Below, in pieces: positions 26,288 through 35,008 of a stretch of 64,000 nucleotides of DNA (position 1 is its first letter; every line of letters begins with the position of its first letter). The DNA comes from Hydrogenophaga sp. (GTDB lineage: Bacteria; Pseudomonadota; Gammaproteobacteria; Burkholderiales; Burkholderiaceae_C), in the NCBI RefSeq assembly GCF_030373245.1, contig NZ_JAUCZF010000004.1:1-64000 (forward strand), written 5' to 3'. The notes under the pieces are model-generated. The model was not told the origin of the DNA, searched no databases, and worked only from the letters and a program-made list of their open reading frames with translations. A program made the position numbers and the translations under genes.

Positions 26288-27207
26288 AGCGCCGAGCGCC
26301 GCACCGGGCCGACCGGGCGGTGTTCGAACAGCCAGTCCTTGAAGGCGCGTGTGGCGGCCGACAGCCGCTTGCCGCGCGGGTAGACTACGTGCCAGCGACG
26401 GATCAAGGGGAACCCCTGTACGTCGAGCTGCACCAGCTCCCCCAACGCCAGCTCGGCGACCACGGTGGTGGCCGACAGCACAGCCAGGCCAAGACCGCCA
26501 GCCACCGTCTGCTTGATGGCCTCGTTGCTGCCCACTTCCAGGCGGTTCTTCAGGGCAATGCCGCGGTCGGTAAAGAACTTTTCAGCGGTCAGGCGGGTGC
26601 CCGATCCGGGTTCGCGCAGGATGAACGGCTCCTGCGCCAGGCGCTTGGGTGCGATGCGCCTGCGTCCCACCAGCGGGTGGTCGGGCGGGGCCACCACCAC
26701 CAGCGGGTTGTCGGCGAAACCCTCGCAAACCACATCCATGTTCTCGGGCGGCTGACCCATGATGTAGAGATCGTCCTGGTTGTTGGCCAGGCGCTGCAGC
26801 AGCATCTCGCGGTTGCCCACCAGCATGGCGACCTCAATGCCTGGGTGAGCGGCGCAAAAACCCCCGAGCAGCTTGGGCACGGTGTACTTCACCGTGGTGA
26901 GGATGGCGAGCTTCAGGCTGCCGCGCTCCACGCCCTGCAGCGCAGCGAGGTCCTGCGACAGGCGCTCCATTCGCGTCTCGATGTCGGTGCAGGCCTCGGC
27001 CAGGGTTTCGCCAGCGGCCGTGAGGAAAATTTTCTTGCCCACCTGCTCGAACAGTGGCTGCCCCACCGTCTCCGACAGCTGCTTGACCTGCAGCGAGAGC
27101 GTCGGTGGCGAAAGGTGCAGCGCCTCTGCGGCACGTGCAAAGCTGTTGTGCTGAGCCACGGCGTGGAAGATGCGCAGCTGGTGCAGGGTGGCATGGCGCA
27201 GGTTCAT
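26278..27207 (-). CDS. cbbR: LysR-type regulator CbbR (first copy)
   Basis: 309 residues. HTH: HQLRIFHAVAQHNSFARAAEALHLSPPTLSLQVKQLSE; effector domain with NREMLLQRLANNQDDLYIMGQPPE and GSGTRLTAEKFF, typical of CbbR. It is divergent from cbbL, the standard arrangement, and would activate RuBisCO transcription in response to metabolites such as NADPH or PEP in other species. It differs from the second CbbR at 47.3 kb by enough residues to be a distinct paralogue. Confidence 0.93.
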   Translation of the reverse strand: MNLRHATLHQLRIFHAVAQHNSFARAAEALHLSPPTLSLQVKQLSETVGQPLFEQVGKKIFLTAAGETLAEACTDIETRMERLSQDLAALQGVERGSLKLAILTTVKYTVPKLLGGFCAAHPGIEVAMLVGNREMLLQRLANNQDDLYIMGQPPENMDVVCEGFADNPLVVVAPPDHPLVGRRRIAPKRLAQEPFILREPGSGTRLTAEKFFTDRGIALKNRLEVGSNEAIKQTVAGGLGLAVLSATTVVAELALGELVQLDVQGFPLIRRWHVVYPRGKRLSAATRAFKDWLFEHRPVGPVRRSALQS

Positions 27208-27391
27208 TCTTGGGTTCCTAATAAATAGATAAAAATCTACCGTTATGGTCTAAACAATTTACTTTTACTAATTCTATAAGCGATCAACAATTTGTTCCAG
27301 TTCAGCGCAACTGCGTCTCGCCAAGGGCTCACCACCGATGCCCTGGGCCTCGACGGAGACCACCGACCACCACGAACAGGAGCAAGACCGA
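27208..27391 (+). promoter_or_regulatory. cbbR-cbbL control region with CbbR-type sites
   Basis: The AT-rich 184-base region contains TTACTTTTACTAA (27259-27271), an exact TTA-N7-TAA as described for CbbR binding, and TAGAT-AAAA-ATCTA (27226-27239), a 5-base-arm palindrome. TATAAG at 27275-27280 is a candidate -10 for cbbL without a good -35, which suits an activator-dependent promoter. AGGAG precedes the cbbL start. Confidence 0.65.
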
Positions 27392-28813
27392 ATGGCCACC
27401 AAAACCTACAACGCCGGCGTCAAGGAGTACCGCAGCACCTACTGGGAGCCGCACTACACCGTGAAAGACACCGACATCCTCGCCTGCTTCAAGATCACGC
27501 CGCAGCCCGGTGTGGACCGAGAAGAAGTGGCCGCTGCTGTTGCCGCCGAGTCGTCCACCGGCACCTGGACCACGGTCTGGACCGACTTGCTGACCGATCT
27601 CGACTTCTACAAAGGCCGCGCCTACAAGATCGAAGACGTGCCCGGTGACGACACCTGCTTCTACGCCTTCGTGGCTTACCCGATCGACCTGTTCGAAGAA
27701 GGCTCCATCGTCAACGTGCTGACCTCGCTGGTGGGCAACGTGTTCGGCTTCAAGGCCTTGCGCGCCCTGCGTCTTGAGGATGTTCGTTTCCCCATTGCTT
27801 ATGTGAAGACCTGCGGCGGTCCGCCGGCTGGTATCCAGGTCGAGCGCGACCGTTTCAACAAATACGGCCGCCCGCTGCTGGGCTGCACCATCAAGCCCAA
27901 GCTGGGGCTGTCGGCCAAGAACTACGGTCGCGCGGTCTATGAGTGCCTGCGCGGTGGACTGGACCTGACCAAGGACGACGAGAACGTCAACAGCCAGCCG
28001 TTCATGCGCTGGCGTGACCGGTTCGAATTCGTGGTGGAAGGCTGCCAGAAGGCAGAACGCGAGACCGGCGAGCGCAAGGGCCACTACCTGAACGTGACCG
28101 CACCCACGGTGGAAGAAATGTTCAAGCGGGCCGAGTTCGCCAAGGAACTGGGCGCTCCAATCATCATGCACGACTTCCTCACCGGCGGCTTCACCGCCAA
28201 CACCAGCCTGGCTAACTGGTGCCGTAACAACGGCATGCTGCTGCACATCCACCGCGCCATGCACGCCGTGCTCGACCGCAACCCGCACCACGGCATCCAT
28301 TTCCGCGTGCTGACCAAATGCCTGCGCCTCTCGGGTGGCGATCATCTGCACTCGGGCACGGTAGTGGGCAAGCTCGAAGGCGACCGCGAAGCCACCCTGG
28401 GCTGGATCGACCTGATGCGCGAACGCTTCATCAAGGAAGACCGCTCGCGCGGCATCTTCTTCGACCAGGACTTCGGCTCCATGCCGGGCGTCTTCCCCGT
28501 CGCTTCGGGCGGCATCCACGTGTGGCACATGCCGGCACTGGTCAACATTTTCGGCGATGACTCCTGCCTGCAGTTCGGCGGCGGCACGCTCGGCCACCCC
28601 TGGGGCAACGCGGCCGGCGCATGCGCCAACCGCGTGGCGGTGGAAGCCTGCGTGAAGGCGCGCAATGAAGGCGTGGCGGTCGAGAAAGAAGGCAAGACCG
28701 TGCTGATGGATGCAGCCAAGCATTCGCCCGAGCTCCAGATCGCCATGGAGACCTGGAAGGAAATCAAATTCGAATTTGACACGGTGGACAAGCTCGACGT
28801 AGCGCACAAGTGA
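27392..28813 (+). CDS. cbbL: RuBisCO large subunit, form IA
   Basis: 473 residues. It carboxylates RuBP. Motifs: the conserved [37 protein letters not shown] contains the proton-transfer Lys (TIKPKLG) and the carbamylated Lys-Asp-Glu (TKDDE); loop 6 is [23 protein letters not shown] follows. The N-terminus [18 protein letters not shown] is green-type form I. With cbbS followed by cbbQ and cbbO and no carboxysome genes, it fits form IAq. Strong AGGAG ribosome site. Confidence 0.98.
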   Translation: MATKTYNAGVKEYRSTYWEPHYTVKDTDILACFKITPQPGVDREEVAAAVAAESSTGTWTTVWTDLLTDLDFYKGRAYKIEDVPGDDTCFYAFVAYPIDLFEEGSIVNVLTSLVGNVFGFKALRALRLEDVRFPIAYVKTCGGPPAGIQVERDRFNKYGRPLLGCTIKPKLGLSAKNYGRAVYECLRGGLDLTKDDENVNSQPFMRWRDRFEFVVEGCQKAERETGERKGHYLNVTAPTVEEMFKRAEFAKELGAPIIMHDFLTGGFTANTSLANWCRNNGMLLHIHRAMHAVLDRNPHHGIHFRVLTKCLRLSGGDHLHSGTVVGKLEGDREATLGWIDLMRERFIKEDRSRGIFFDQDFGSMPGVFPVASGGIHVWHMPALVNIFGDDSCLQFGGGTLGHPWGNAAGACANRVAVEACVKARNEGVAVEKEGKTVLMDAAKHSPELQIAMETWKEIKFEFDTVDKLDVAHK

Positions 28814-28842
28814 ACCGGCCGATTTCGATCTATGACTTTGTC

Positions 28843-28883
28843 GCAAAGCCTTGCCGTGCCTTCAGCACCGTCTGCGGCTTTGC
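28843..28883 (+). other. stem-loop between cbbL and cbbS
   Basis: GCAAAGCC and GGCTTTGC are perfect 8-base arms separated by 25 bases in the 132-base cbbL-cbbS gap. A wider GAACCGG/CCGGTTC pair (28811/28908) could enclose it. No T-run follows, so it looks like an RNA-processing or stability element rather than a terminator. Confidence 0.5.
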
Positions 28884-28945
28884 TTCGCGTCCTGAATCGA
28901 ACTTGACCGGTTCGGACGCAGCGTCACTTTTTTAAGGAACCCATC

Positions 28946-29299
28946 ATGAGCATGCAAGACTACACATCCCGTCTCTCCGACCCTGCCAGCCGCAAGTTCG
29001 AAACCTTTTCCTACCTGCCGCCCATGACCGATGCGGAGATCCGAAAGCAGGTTGAGTACCTGGTGAACAAGGGCTGGAACCCCGCCATCGAGCACACCGA
29101 ACCGCGCTACCTGGGTGACTCGTACTGGTACATGTGGAAGCTGCCCATGTTTGGCGAAACCGATGTGGACCGCGTGCTGGCCGAAGCGGCGGCATGCCGC
29201 AAGGCCAACCCTGACAACCATGTTCGCCTGATTGGCTACAACAACTTCAACCAGTCGCAGGGTACTTCGATGGTCATCTATCGCGGGAAAACTGTTTAA
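28946..29299 (+). CDS. cbbS: RuBisCO small subunit, form IA
   Basis: 117 residues. [32 protein letters not shown] and [14 protein letters not shown] are small-subunit signatures. It assembles with CbbL as L8S8. AAGGA ribosome site; the gap to cbbL is 132 bases and contains a stem-loop that may set the L:S expression ratio. Confidence 0.97.
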   Translation: MSMQDYTSRLSDPASRKFETFSYLPPMTDAEIRKQVEYLVNKGWNPAIEHTEPRYLGDSYWYMWKLPMFGETDVDRVLAEAAACRKANPDNHVRLIGYNNFNQSQGTSMVIYRGKTV

Positions 29300-29300
29300 C

Positions 29301-29379
29301 CCCCCGCGCCGCCTGCGGCGTCACCCTCCAGGGGGGCGATGCCTGTGGCCCGGCGAAGCCGGTTCCACGGCATCTCTGG
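29301..29379 (+). repeat. GC-rich palindromic repeat between cbbS and cbbQ
   Basis: CGCGCCGCCTGCGGCGTCAC, then CCTCCAGGGGGG and GGCCCGGCGAAGCCGG, forming three nested palindromes. The unit matches, with small changes and in the same orientation, the copy at 52005-52084; the copy at 51033-51111 is inverted. The rest of the 280-base cbbS-cbbQ gap (29380-29579) shows GCCGGCCGTAGGCCGGC, another palindrome, and no convincing gene. Confidence 0.75.
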
Positions 29380-29579
29380 TCACCTTAAGCGCGCCGGACG
29401 TACCGAGGGTTTTCTACTTGGTGTGCTCGTGAGCGTGGTGCGGAGTGGCCGACGCAGTGAGGTCAAGGGGGAGCCGGCCGTAGGCCGGCGGAAGACACGA
29501 ATGGAGTTGGCCGCGTCGCACCGCGCGGTGCAGGCCAACGCCGATGGACAACGAGTGCAAGGGCAGTGGAGACGAAAAC

Positions 29580-30383
29580 ATGAGTGAGCAACTCGACGCC
29601 TACCGCGTCGCCGCACAACCCTACTACCGCCCCGTCACTGACGAGGTCGAGCTGTACGAGGCCGCGTACTCGGTGCGCATGCCGATGATGCTCAAGGGGC
29701 CCACCGGCTGCGGCAAGACGCGCTTTGTCGAGTACATGGCGTGGAAGCTGAACAAGCCGCTGATCACCGTGGCCTGCAACGAAGACATGACAGCGTCCGA
29801 TCTGGTGGGGCGATTCCTGCTCGATGCGCAGGGCACTCGGTGGCAGGACGGCCCGCTGGCCATGGCTGCGCGGCACGGCGCCATCTGCTACCTCGACGAA
29901 GTGGTCGAGGCGCGGCAGGACACCACTGTGGTCATCCACCCGCTGACCGACAACCGCCGCGTGTTGCCGCTGGAGAAGAAAGGCGAACTCCTGAACGCGC
30001 ACCCGGACTTCCAGATCGTCATTTCCTACAACCCGGGCTACCAGAGCCTGATGAAGGACTTGAAGCAGTCGACCAAGCAGCGCTTCGGCGCGCTGGATTT
30101 CAATTACCCCGAACACGCCATCGAAACCGAGATCGTGGCGCACGAAACCGGCGTGAGTCCGGACGTGGCGGGCAAGCTGGTCGGCATCGCCGAGCGCGCG
30201 CGCAACCTCAAGGGCCACGGCCTTGACGAAGGCATCTCCACCCGCATGCTGATCTACGCGGGCAGCCTGATCGCCAAAGGCGTGTCCGCACAGGCCGCCT
30301 GCCGCGTGGCGCTCGTGCGCCCGATCACGGACGACCCGGACATGCGCGACGCTTTGGACGCCGCAGTTTTGACATTCTTCTGA
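29580..30383 (+). CDS. cbbQ: CbbQ, AAA+ RuBisCO activase subunit
   Basis: 267 residues, MoxR-type AAA+ ATPase. Walker [11 protein letters not shown], Walker [12 protein letters not shown], then [16 protein letters not shown] and VISYNPGYQ (sensor 1 region). With CbbO it remodels inhibited RuBisCO. Start chosen at the ATG giving [18 protein letters not shown], with GGAG upstream; the ORF-track start adds 12 unlikely residues. Confidence 0.96.
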   Translation: MSEQLDAYRVAAQPYYRPVTDEVELYEAAYSVRMPMMLKGPTGCGKTRFVEYMAWKLNKPLITVACNEDMTASDLVGRFLLDAQGTRWQDGPLAMAARHGAICYLDEVVEARQDTTVVIHPLTDNRRVLPLEKKGELLNAHPDFQIVISYNPGYQSLMKDLKQSTKQRFGALDFNYPEHAIETEIVAHETGVSPDVAGKLVGIAERARNLKGHGLDEGISTRMLIYAGSLIAKGVSAQAACRVALVRPITDDPDMRDALDAAVLTFF

Positions 30384-30390
30384 TCTCGCC

Positions 30391-32748
30391 ATGAGCGTCC
30401 ACCTCCACGACCACGCCGAGTGGACCGAGCAACTGGATGCGGCCTCGCGCGAACTGCTGGCGCACCGCTGGCCTGACGCGACCAAGGTGTTTTCCGCGCG
30501 CGGGCTGGACAACTACGTCAAGGGCGCCGCCGCGCTGCGTGGCCTCGGCCGGGGTCACGAACTGGTCAACGCCTGGATCGATGGCGCGCCGCAGGTGGCG
30601 CAGGAAATCGGCGAAGACGTGGTCGGCGAACTGGCGACCACTGCGCTCACGCTCGCGTCCAAGACCTCGGGCGCGGTAGTCGAGCTGGTGCTGGCCACGG
30701 CGCCCACCGCCGCGCGCCGCCTCGCCGACGGCGCGCTGTTCCTGCAGTACCTGCAGTTCCTCAATACGCTGGTGGCGCAGGCGCCGCGCGGCCTGCGTCC
30801 CATGCTGGGCCAGCTCGACGCGCTCCTCAGTCAGCTCACGCTGGGTGGCCTGCGGCGCTGGGCCACCTGGGGCGCGCAGGCGCACCGCACGAACTACGAA
30901 GAGCAGATCGCCTACTTCGGCCTGCAGTCCAAAGAGTCCCTGGCCATGCTGCAGAAGGAGCGCAAGGGTACGCTGCTGGTGGACGTGCAGCGGCGCATCA
31001 ACATGTATTTGCGAGCGCTCTGGGGCCGCGACTTTTTCATGCGCCCCACGGCCGGTGACTATGAATCGCGCGAGGGCTACCGCCCCTTCATCGAGGACTA
31101 CTTCATCCACCTGCCCGACGCCTACGACGCGGTCGACGGCAACGCCGGTGCGGTGGACGCCACGCAGCTCTACCGCGCCGCCGCTGCGCACGCCGCGGCG
31201 CACGTGGTGTACACCCGCCAGCCGATCTCGACCGAGTCGCTGAACCCCTGGCAGATGGCGCTGATCGGCTTGATGGAAGACGCGCGGGTCGAAGCCCTCA
31301 CGCTGGCGCGCTTTCCGGGCCTGCGACCGCTCTGGGCACAGTTGCACACCGTGCAGGTCACGCAACAAGCGACGGCCGGTGACTGGCTCAATCGTCTCGC
31401 GCGTGCGTTGCTCGATCCCGCGTACGAGGACAACCACCCCTGGATCGCCCAGGGCCGCGCGCTGCTGGTCGAGGCGCTGCCGCGCATGCAGGCCGATCCG
31501 CACGACAACACCGTGTCGTGGGAACTGGGCGTGCAGCTGGCGCACAGCTACCGCGAGCTCACAAAGGGGCCAGCCTTCCAGCCGCGCACGGACCTGCAGA
31601 CGGTCGCCTACCGCGACGACAACCGCTACTTCTGGGCCTTCGACGGTTTCGACTTCGAGCGCAGCATCGCCGCCGGGTACGAGCCGCCGCAGCAAGTGCG
31701 CAAGCAGGCCAACCTGATGGAGTTCGTCAACGAGCTCGAGGTGGAGGGCGCGGGCGACGACGCGCAGGAAATCTGGGTGCTGGGCACCGAGCTGTTTCCC
31801 TACGAAGACCTGGGCGTGTCGTTCAATGAAAGCGAAGGCCGCGAGCCGGTGCTGCCGCCGGCACACTACGGCGAGTGGGACCACATGATCCAGCTCGAAC
31901 GCCCGGCCTGGGCCACGGTGCAGGAGAGACGCCCCAAGGCCGGGGACGCGGCGGTGATCGACGGCATCCTGGCCGAGCACCGTCGCCTGATCGGCCGCAT
32001 GAAATACATCCTGGACGCGATGCAGCCGCAGGGCGTGCAGCGCATCCGCAAGCTCGAAGACGGCGACGAGATCGACTTGAATGCCGCGCTTTCGTCGTTG
32101 ATCGAGATGCGCATGGGCCGCCAGCCCGACCCGCGCATCATGATGCGCAGCGTGCGCAAGTTGCGCGACATCTCGGTCCTCGTCCTGCTGGATCTCTCGC
32201 AGTCAACAAATGACAAGGTGGCGGGTCAGGAACACACCGTGCTCGAACTCACGCGCTCTGCCTGCACGCTGCTGGCCGACGCAATCCACAAGGTGGGCGA
32301 TCCGTTCGCCATTCACGGCTTCTGCTCCGATGGCCGGCACGATGTGAACTACTGGCGCTTCAAGGACTTTGACCAGCCCTACGACGACACCGCCAAGGCG
32401 CGCCTGGCCGGCATGGAAGGGCAGCTCTCCACCCGCATGGGCGCGGCCATCCGCCACGCCACCACCGCCCTCAAGGCGCAGCGCAGCAGCAAGAAGCTGT
32501 TGTTCGTCATCACCGACGGCGAGCCGGCCGATGTGGATGTGCGCGACCCGCAGTATCTGCGCCACGACGCCAAGAAGGCGGTGGAAGAAGCCGGGCGCAA
32601 CGGTGTGATCACCTACTGCATGAGCCTGGACCCGCGCGCCGACCAGTACGTGAGCCGCATCTTCGGCGCGCGCAACTACCTGGTGGTCGACCAGGTGGAG
32701 CGCTTGCCTGAGAAACTGCCATTGCTGTACGCTGGGCTGACCCGCTAG
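30391..32748 (+). CDS. cbbO: CbbO, VWA-domain RuBisCO activase adaptor
   Basis: 785 residues, the normal CbbO size. The long N-terminal helical part is followed by a C-terminal von Willebrand A domain from about residue 590, with the MIDAS pattern LLDLSQSTND (DxSxS), the Thr region and VITDGEPADVD. It bridges CbbQ hexamers to RuBisCO. It starts 7 bases after cbbQ, in the same operon. Confidence 0.95.
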   Translation: MSVHLHDHAEWTEQLDAASRELLAHRWPDATKVFSARGLDNYVKGAAALRGLGRGHELVNAWIDGAPQVAQEIGEDVVGELATTALTLASKTSGAVVELVLATAPTAARRLADGALFLQYLQFLNTLVAQAPRGLRPMLGQLDALLSQLTLGGLRRWATWGAQAHRTNYEEQIAYFGLQSKESLAMLQKERKGTLLVDVQRRINMYLRALWGRDFFMRPTAGDYESREGYRPFIEDYFIHLPDAYDAVDGNAGAVDATQLYRAAAAHAAAHVVYTRQPISTESLNPWQMALIGLMEDARVEALTLARFPGLRPLWAQLHTVQVTQQATAGDWLNRLARALLDPAYEDNHPWIAQGRALLVEALPRMQADPHDNTVSWELGVQLAHSYRELTKGPAFQPRTDLQTVAYRDDNRYFWAFDGFDFERSIAAGYEPPQQVRKQANLMEFVNELEVEGAGDDAQEIWVLGTELFPYEDLGVSFNESEGREPVLPPAHYGEWDHMIQLERPAWATVQERRPKAGDAAVIDGILAEHRRLIGRMKYILDAMQPQGVQRIRKLEDGDEIDLNAALSSLIEMRMGRQPDPRIMMRSVRKLRDISVLVLLDLSQSTNDKVAGQEHTVLELTRSACTLLADAIHKVGDPFAIHGFCSDGRHDVNYWRFKDFDQPYDDTAKARLAGMEGQLSTRMGAAIRHATTALKAQRSSKKLLFVITDGEPADVDVRDPQYLRHDAKKAVEEAGRNGVITYCMSLDPRADQYVSRIFGARNYLVVDQVERLPEKLPLLYAGLTR

Positions 32749-32776
32749 GCCCATTCCGAAGCACTCAGCTCACACC

Positions 32777-33088
32777 ATGATCCAAACCCGCACCCAAACC
32801 TACGCTGGCGTCGACCAGGAAGACAACCACGGAATGACCCTCACCGGGCGCATCATCCGCGACGCCTGGGTGTTCGACATCGTGCCCGAGGGCAACACCT
32901 TTGCCGGTAAGACGGCGGGTGATCTGCAGAACCTGTTTGAACAAGTTCACCAGGCCTGGGAGCCTTACGGCCAGCTGCCCAGCCGCCTGCCACCCGAGCT
33001 GGCAGAGCGCCACGCGCGCATCCATGCGCAGGCGGTTGCGTTGGCCAAGGCCGCAGGCTGGAGCGCAGAACTCGGAGACGATGACTGA
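32777..33088 (+). CDS. small acidic protein of the cbb operon, unknown function
   Basis: 103 residues, no signal peptide or membrane segment. The N-terminal half looks beta-rich (TLTGRIIRDAWVFDIVPEG), the second half helical (AERHARIHAQAVALAKAAGW), ending in an acidic tail (ELGDDD). It is 28 bases after cbbO on the same strand, so probably co-transcribed. I do not recognise the family; a role linked to RuBisCO activation or Calvin-cycle control is inferred only from position. Confidence 0.75.
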   Translation: MIQTRTQTYAGVDQEDNHGMTLTGRIIRDAWVFDIVPEGNTFAGKTAGDLQNLFEQVHQAWEPYGQLPSRLPPELAERHARIHAQAVALAKAAGWSAELGDDD

Positions 33089-33281
33089 GCCTTCAGCCGG
33101 CGGCGGGCGTTCATCACGCGGCCTAGTTCAGTGTCCCCGGCGGTGTTGTTGCCCGTGCCGGCGCAAGCAGCGAGGCAAACAGGTAAGCGGGATTGTCGAA
33201 CCGCGGGATCGACTTGATGCGCTCGCTCAGGCCGAGGCCCTCGCGGCGTCCCGCGCGACCCTCTTGCCCTGAGTGCCGGCA

Positions 33282-33941
33282 TCAGCGGCGGCTGACCCGA
33301 CCGTCGCTGTCGTCTGGTGCATCGTTCGTGTCATCTGCGCCTCGCCCGCGGCGCCCCACGCGGCCATCGCTGTCGTCTGGTGCGTCCACGCCGCTGTCTT
33401 CCACGCCACGCGGGCGATTGCGACCACTGACATGGCCATCGGCGTGGTGGTTGGCTCCGTCATCGGCACCTCGACCACGGCGGCCCACCCGACCGTCGCT
33501 GTCGTCCGGTGCGTCCACACCACTGTCTTCCACGCCACGCGGGCGATTGCGGCCGCTGACGTGACCGTCGGCGTGGTGGTTCGGGCCGTCATCTGCCCCG
33601 CGGCCACGGCGCCCACCGTCCGAGCTGCTGCTGGAAGAAGACGATGACGATGACGAAGAAGAACTGCTGCTGGAACCACCGTCATCGCCACCGCGGCCGC
33701 GACCACGGCCACCGCTGTCACCGCCGGACGAAGACGAGGAGCCAGCGCCGTCGCCGCCTCGGCCGCGACCACGGCCTTGGCCGCCGCTGCCGCCGCCGCT
33801 GGACGAAGAGGAAGAGCCCGCGCTGTCGCCGCCGCGGCCCTTGCCGGAACTGCCGTCCTTGGCCAGGGCTGCGCCCGATGCCAGTGCCAGCGTGAGAGCT
33901 GCCACCAGGGCGGCTATGCGGGTTGTGTTGTGTGTGACCAT
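33282..33941 (-). CDS. secreted Ser/Gly-rich tandem-repeat protein
   Basis: 219 residues. A Sec signal peptide (LVAALTLALASGAALA, cut before KDG) is followed by low-complexity sequence: GRG/GGD-rich blocks alternating with Ser tracts, including one run of about 18 Ser, then two 43-residue repeats and a third, shortened repeat rich in Asp, Arg, His and Gly (GRRGRGADDG, HHADGHVSGR). It has no Cys. It could be a surface or matrix protein binding metal or polysaccharide through Asp/His clusters; that is inference. AGGAG precedes the start. It shares three palindromes with the divergent DUF6502 gene, and its SGGQGRGRGRGGD block recurs at the end of the nearby DUF5666 protein. Confidence 0.85.
   Translation of the reverse strand: MVTHNTTRIAALVAALTLALASGAALAKDGSSGKGRGGDSAGSSSSSSGGGSGGQGRGRGRGGDGAGSSSSSGGDSGGRGRGRGGDDGGSSSSSSSSSSSSSSSSSSDGGRRGRGADDGPNHHADGHVSGRNRPRGVEDSGVDAPDDSDGRVGRRGRGADDGANHHADGHVSGRNRPRGVEDSGVDAPDDSDGRVGRRGRGADDTNDAPDDSDGRVSRR
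33294..33614 (-). repeat. 129-base tandem coding repeats
   Basis: Two full units (33486-33614 and 33357-33485) encode 43-residue copies that differ at one residue (ADDGP versus ADDGA). A third unit (33294-33356) is cut to 21 residues by loss of the NHHADGHVSGR part. The DNA copies differ at several silent positions, so the duplication is not brand new. Confidence 0.85.
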
Positions 33942-33973
33942 GGTTTTCTCCTGAAAGGTTGGGGTTCTGGGTT

Positions 33974-34058
33974 TGTGCGTGGGAAAAAATCCCACGCACA
34001 GCCGCAGTATGTGTGGGTAAATTTCCCACGTCAAGTGATTTGTGTGAAAATATCCCAC
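33974..34058. promoter_or_regulatory. three copies of a 17-base palindromic operator
   Basis: GTGGGAAAAAATCCCAC (33979-33995), GTGGGTAAATTTCCCAC (34013-34029) and GTGTGAAAATATCCCAC (34042-34058) share GTGgG-N7-CCCAC. The first extends to perfect 11-base arms (33974-34000). Centre-to-centre spacings are 34 and 29 bases, near three helical turns. They fill the gap between the divergent secreted-repeat gene and the DUF6502 gene, so one regulator probably controls both directions. Confidence 0.8.
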
Positions 34059-34099
34059 GAATTGGTTAAACTTTGTTCGCACACTTCTCCCGCTTCGCC

Positions 34100-35008
34100 A
34101 TGCCCCGCCCAGACAACACCCCCCAGCCCACCACCGACGGCAGCCAGCCTGGCGGGCCGTCGCCCGCGCTGGTGCGCGCCCTGCGTCAGTTGTTGCGTCC
34201 GCTCGTGCGGCTGATGCTGGCCCAGGGCATCACGTACCCGTACCTGGCGGACCTGCTCAAGGGCTTGTTTGTGGAAGTGGCCGAGAAGGAATTTCGACTC
34301 GATGCCCGACCGCCCACCGACAGCCGGGTCAGCCTGGTCAGCGGCGTGCACCGCAAGGACGTGAGCCGCCTGCGCCAGCTGCTGCAGACACCCGAGGCGC
34401 TGGAGCCATCGGTGGTGCCGCGCGGCGCGCAACTGGTCGCGCACTGGATGGGCGATGCCCGCTACGTTCAGGAGGATGGCAAGCCCCGACCGCTGGCCCG
34501 CCTGGCCAGCGAAGGCGGCGAGCAATCGTTCGAGGCGCTGGTGAGCGGCGTCAACAGCGACATCCGTTCGCGCGTCGTGCTCGACGAATGGCTGCGCCTG
34601 GGCGTGGTCCATCTCGACGACGAAGGCCGCGTGTGTCTCAACACCGGCGCCTTCGTGCCGACCCGTGGCGCCGACGAAAAAGCCTTCTACCTGGGCCACA
34701 ACCTGCACGACCATGCCGCCGCCGCGGTGCACAACGTGCTGGGCGGCCAGCCGCCTTTCATGGAGCGCAGCGTGCACTACAACGCGCTGGCGCCAGCTTC
34801 GGTGGATCGCCTGGCCAAGCTGACTGAGCAGGTGGGCATGAAAGCCCTGCTGGCGGTGAACAAGGCGGCCATGGAGGCCGAAGCGAAGGACAGCGCGGAG
34901 CGCCAGCCTGGCGAAAGCCCCCAGCGCATCACCATGGGCGTTTACTTCTACGCCGAACCTGCAGAGCTCGCCGAACCCGCGGGGCAAGGTGAAGGGATGT
35001 CGTCGTGA
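34100..35008 (+). CDS. DUF6502-family protein, possible DNA-binding regulator
   Basis: 302 residues, soluble. The N-terminal part LRQLLRPLVRLMLAQGITYPYLADLLKGLFVEVAEKEF reads like a helix-turn-helix, followed by SRVSLVSGVHRKDVSRLRQLL and a C-terminal helical domain. I recognise the pattern of DUF6502, for which I know no settled function. Its position next to three palindromes and overlapping a DUF5666 gene suggests it is the regulator of both; this is inference. The ATG is used; the track's earlier start is a TTG inside the promoter region. Confidence 0.8.
   Translation: MPRPDNTPQPTTDGSQPGGPSPALVRALRQLLRPLVRLMLAQGITYPYLADLLKGLFVEVAEKEFRLDARPPTDSRVSLVSGVHRKDVSRLRQLLQTPEALEPSVVPRGAQLVAHWMGDARYVQEDGKPRPLARLASEGGEQSFEALVSGVNSDIRSRVVLDEWLRLGVVHLDDEGRVCLNTGAFVPTRGADEKAFYLGHNLHDHAAAAVHNVLGGQPPFMERSVHYNALAPASVDRLAKLTEQVGMKALLAVNKAAMEAEAKDSAERQPGESPQRITMGVYFYAEPAELAEPAGQGEGMSS

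Noticed and set aside
30325-31980. 551-residue minus-strand ORF
   Set aside because: Antisense of cbbO.
33089-33281. possible small gene between the cbbO-linked gene and the repeat protein
   Set aside because: No start with ribosome site and no coherent protein in either strand.
33294-33614. CRISPR array
   Set aside because: Repeats are 129 bases, contiguous and coding, without spacers.
33193-33772. several overlapping ORFs on both strands
   Set aside because: All are out-of-frame readings of the tandem-repeat coding DNA of the secreted protein.
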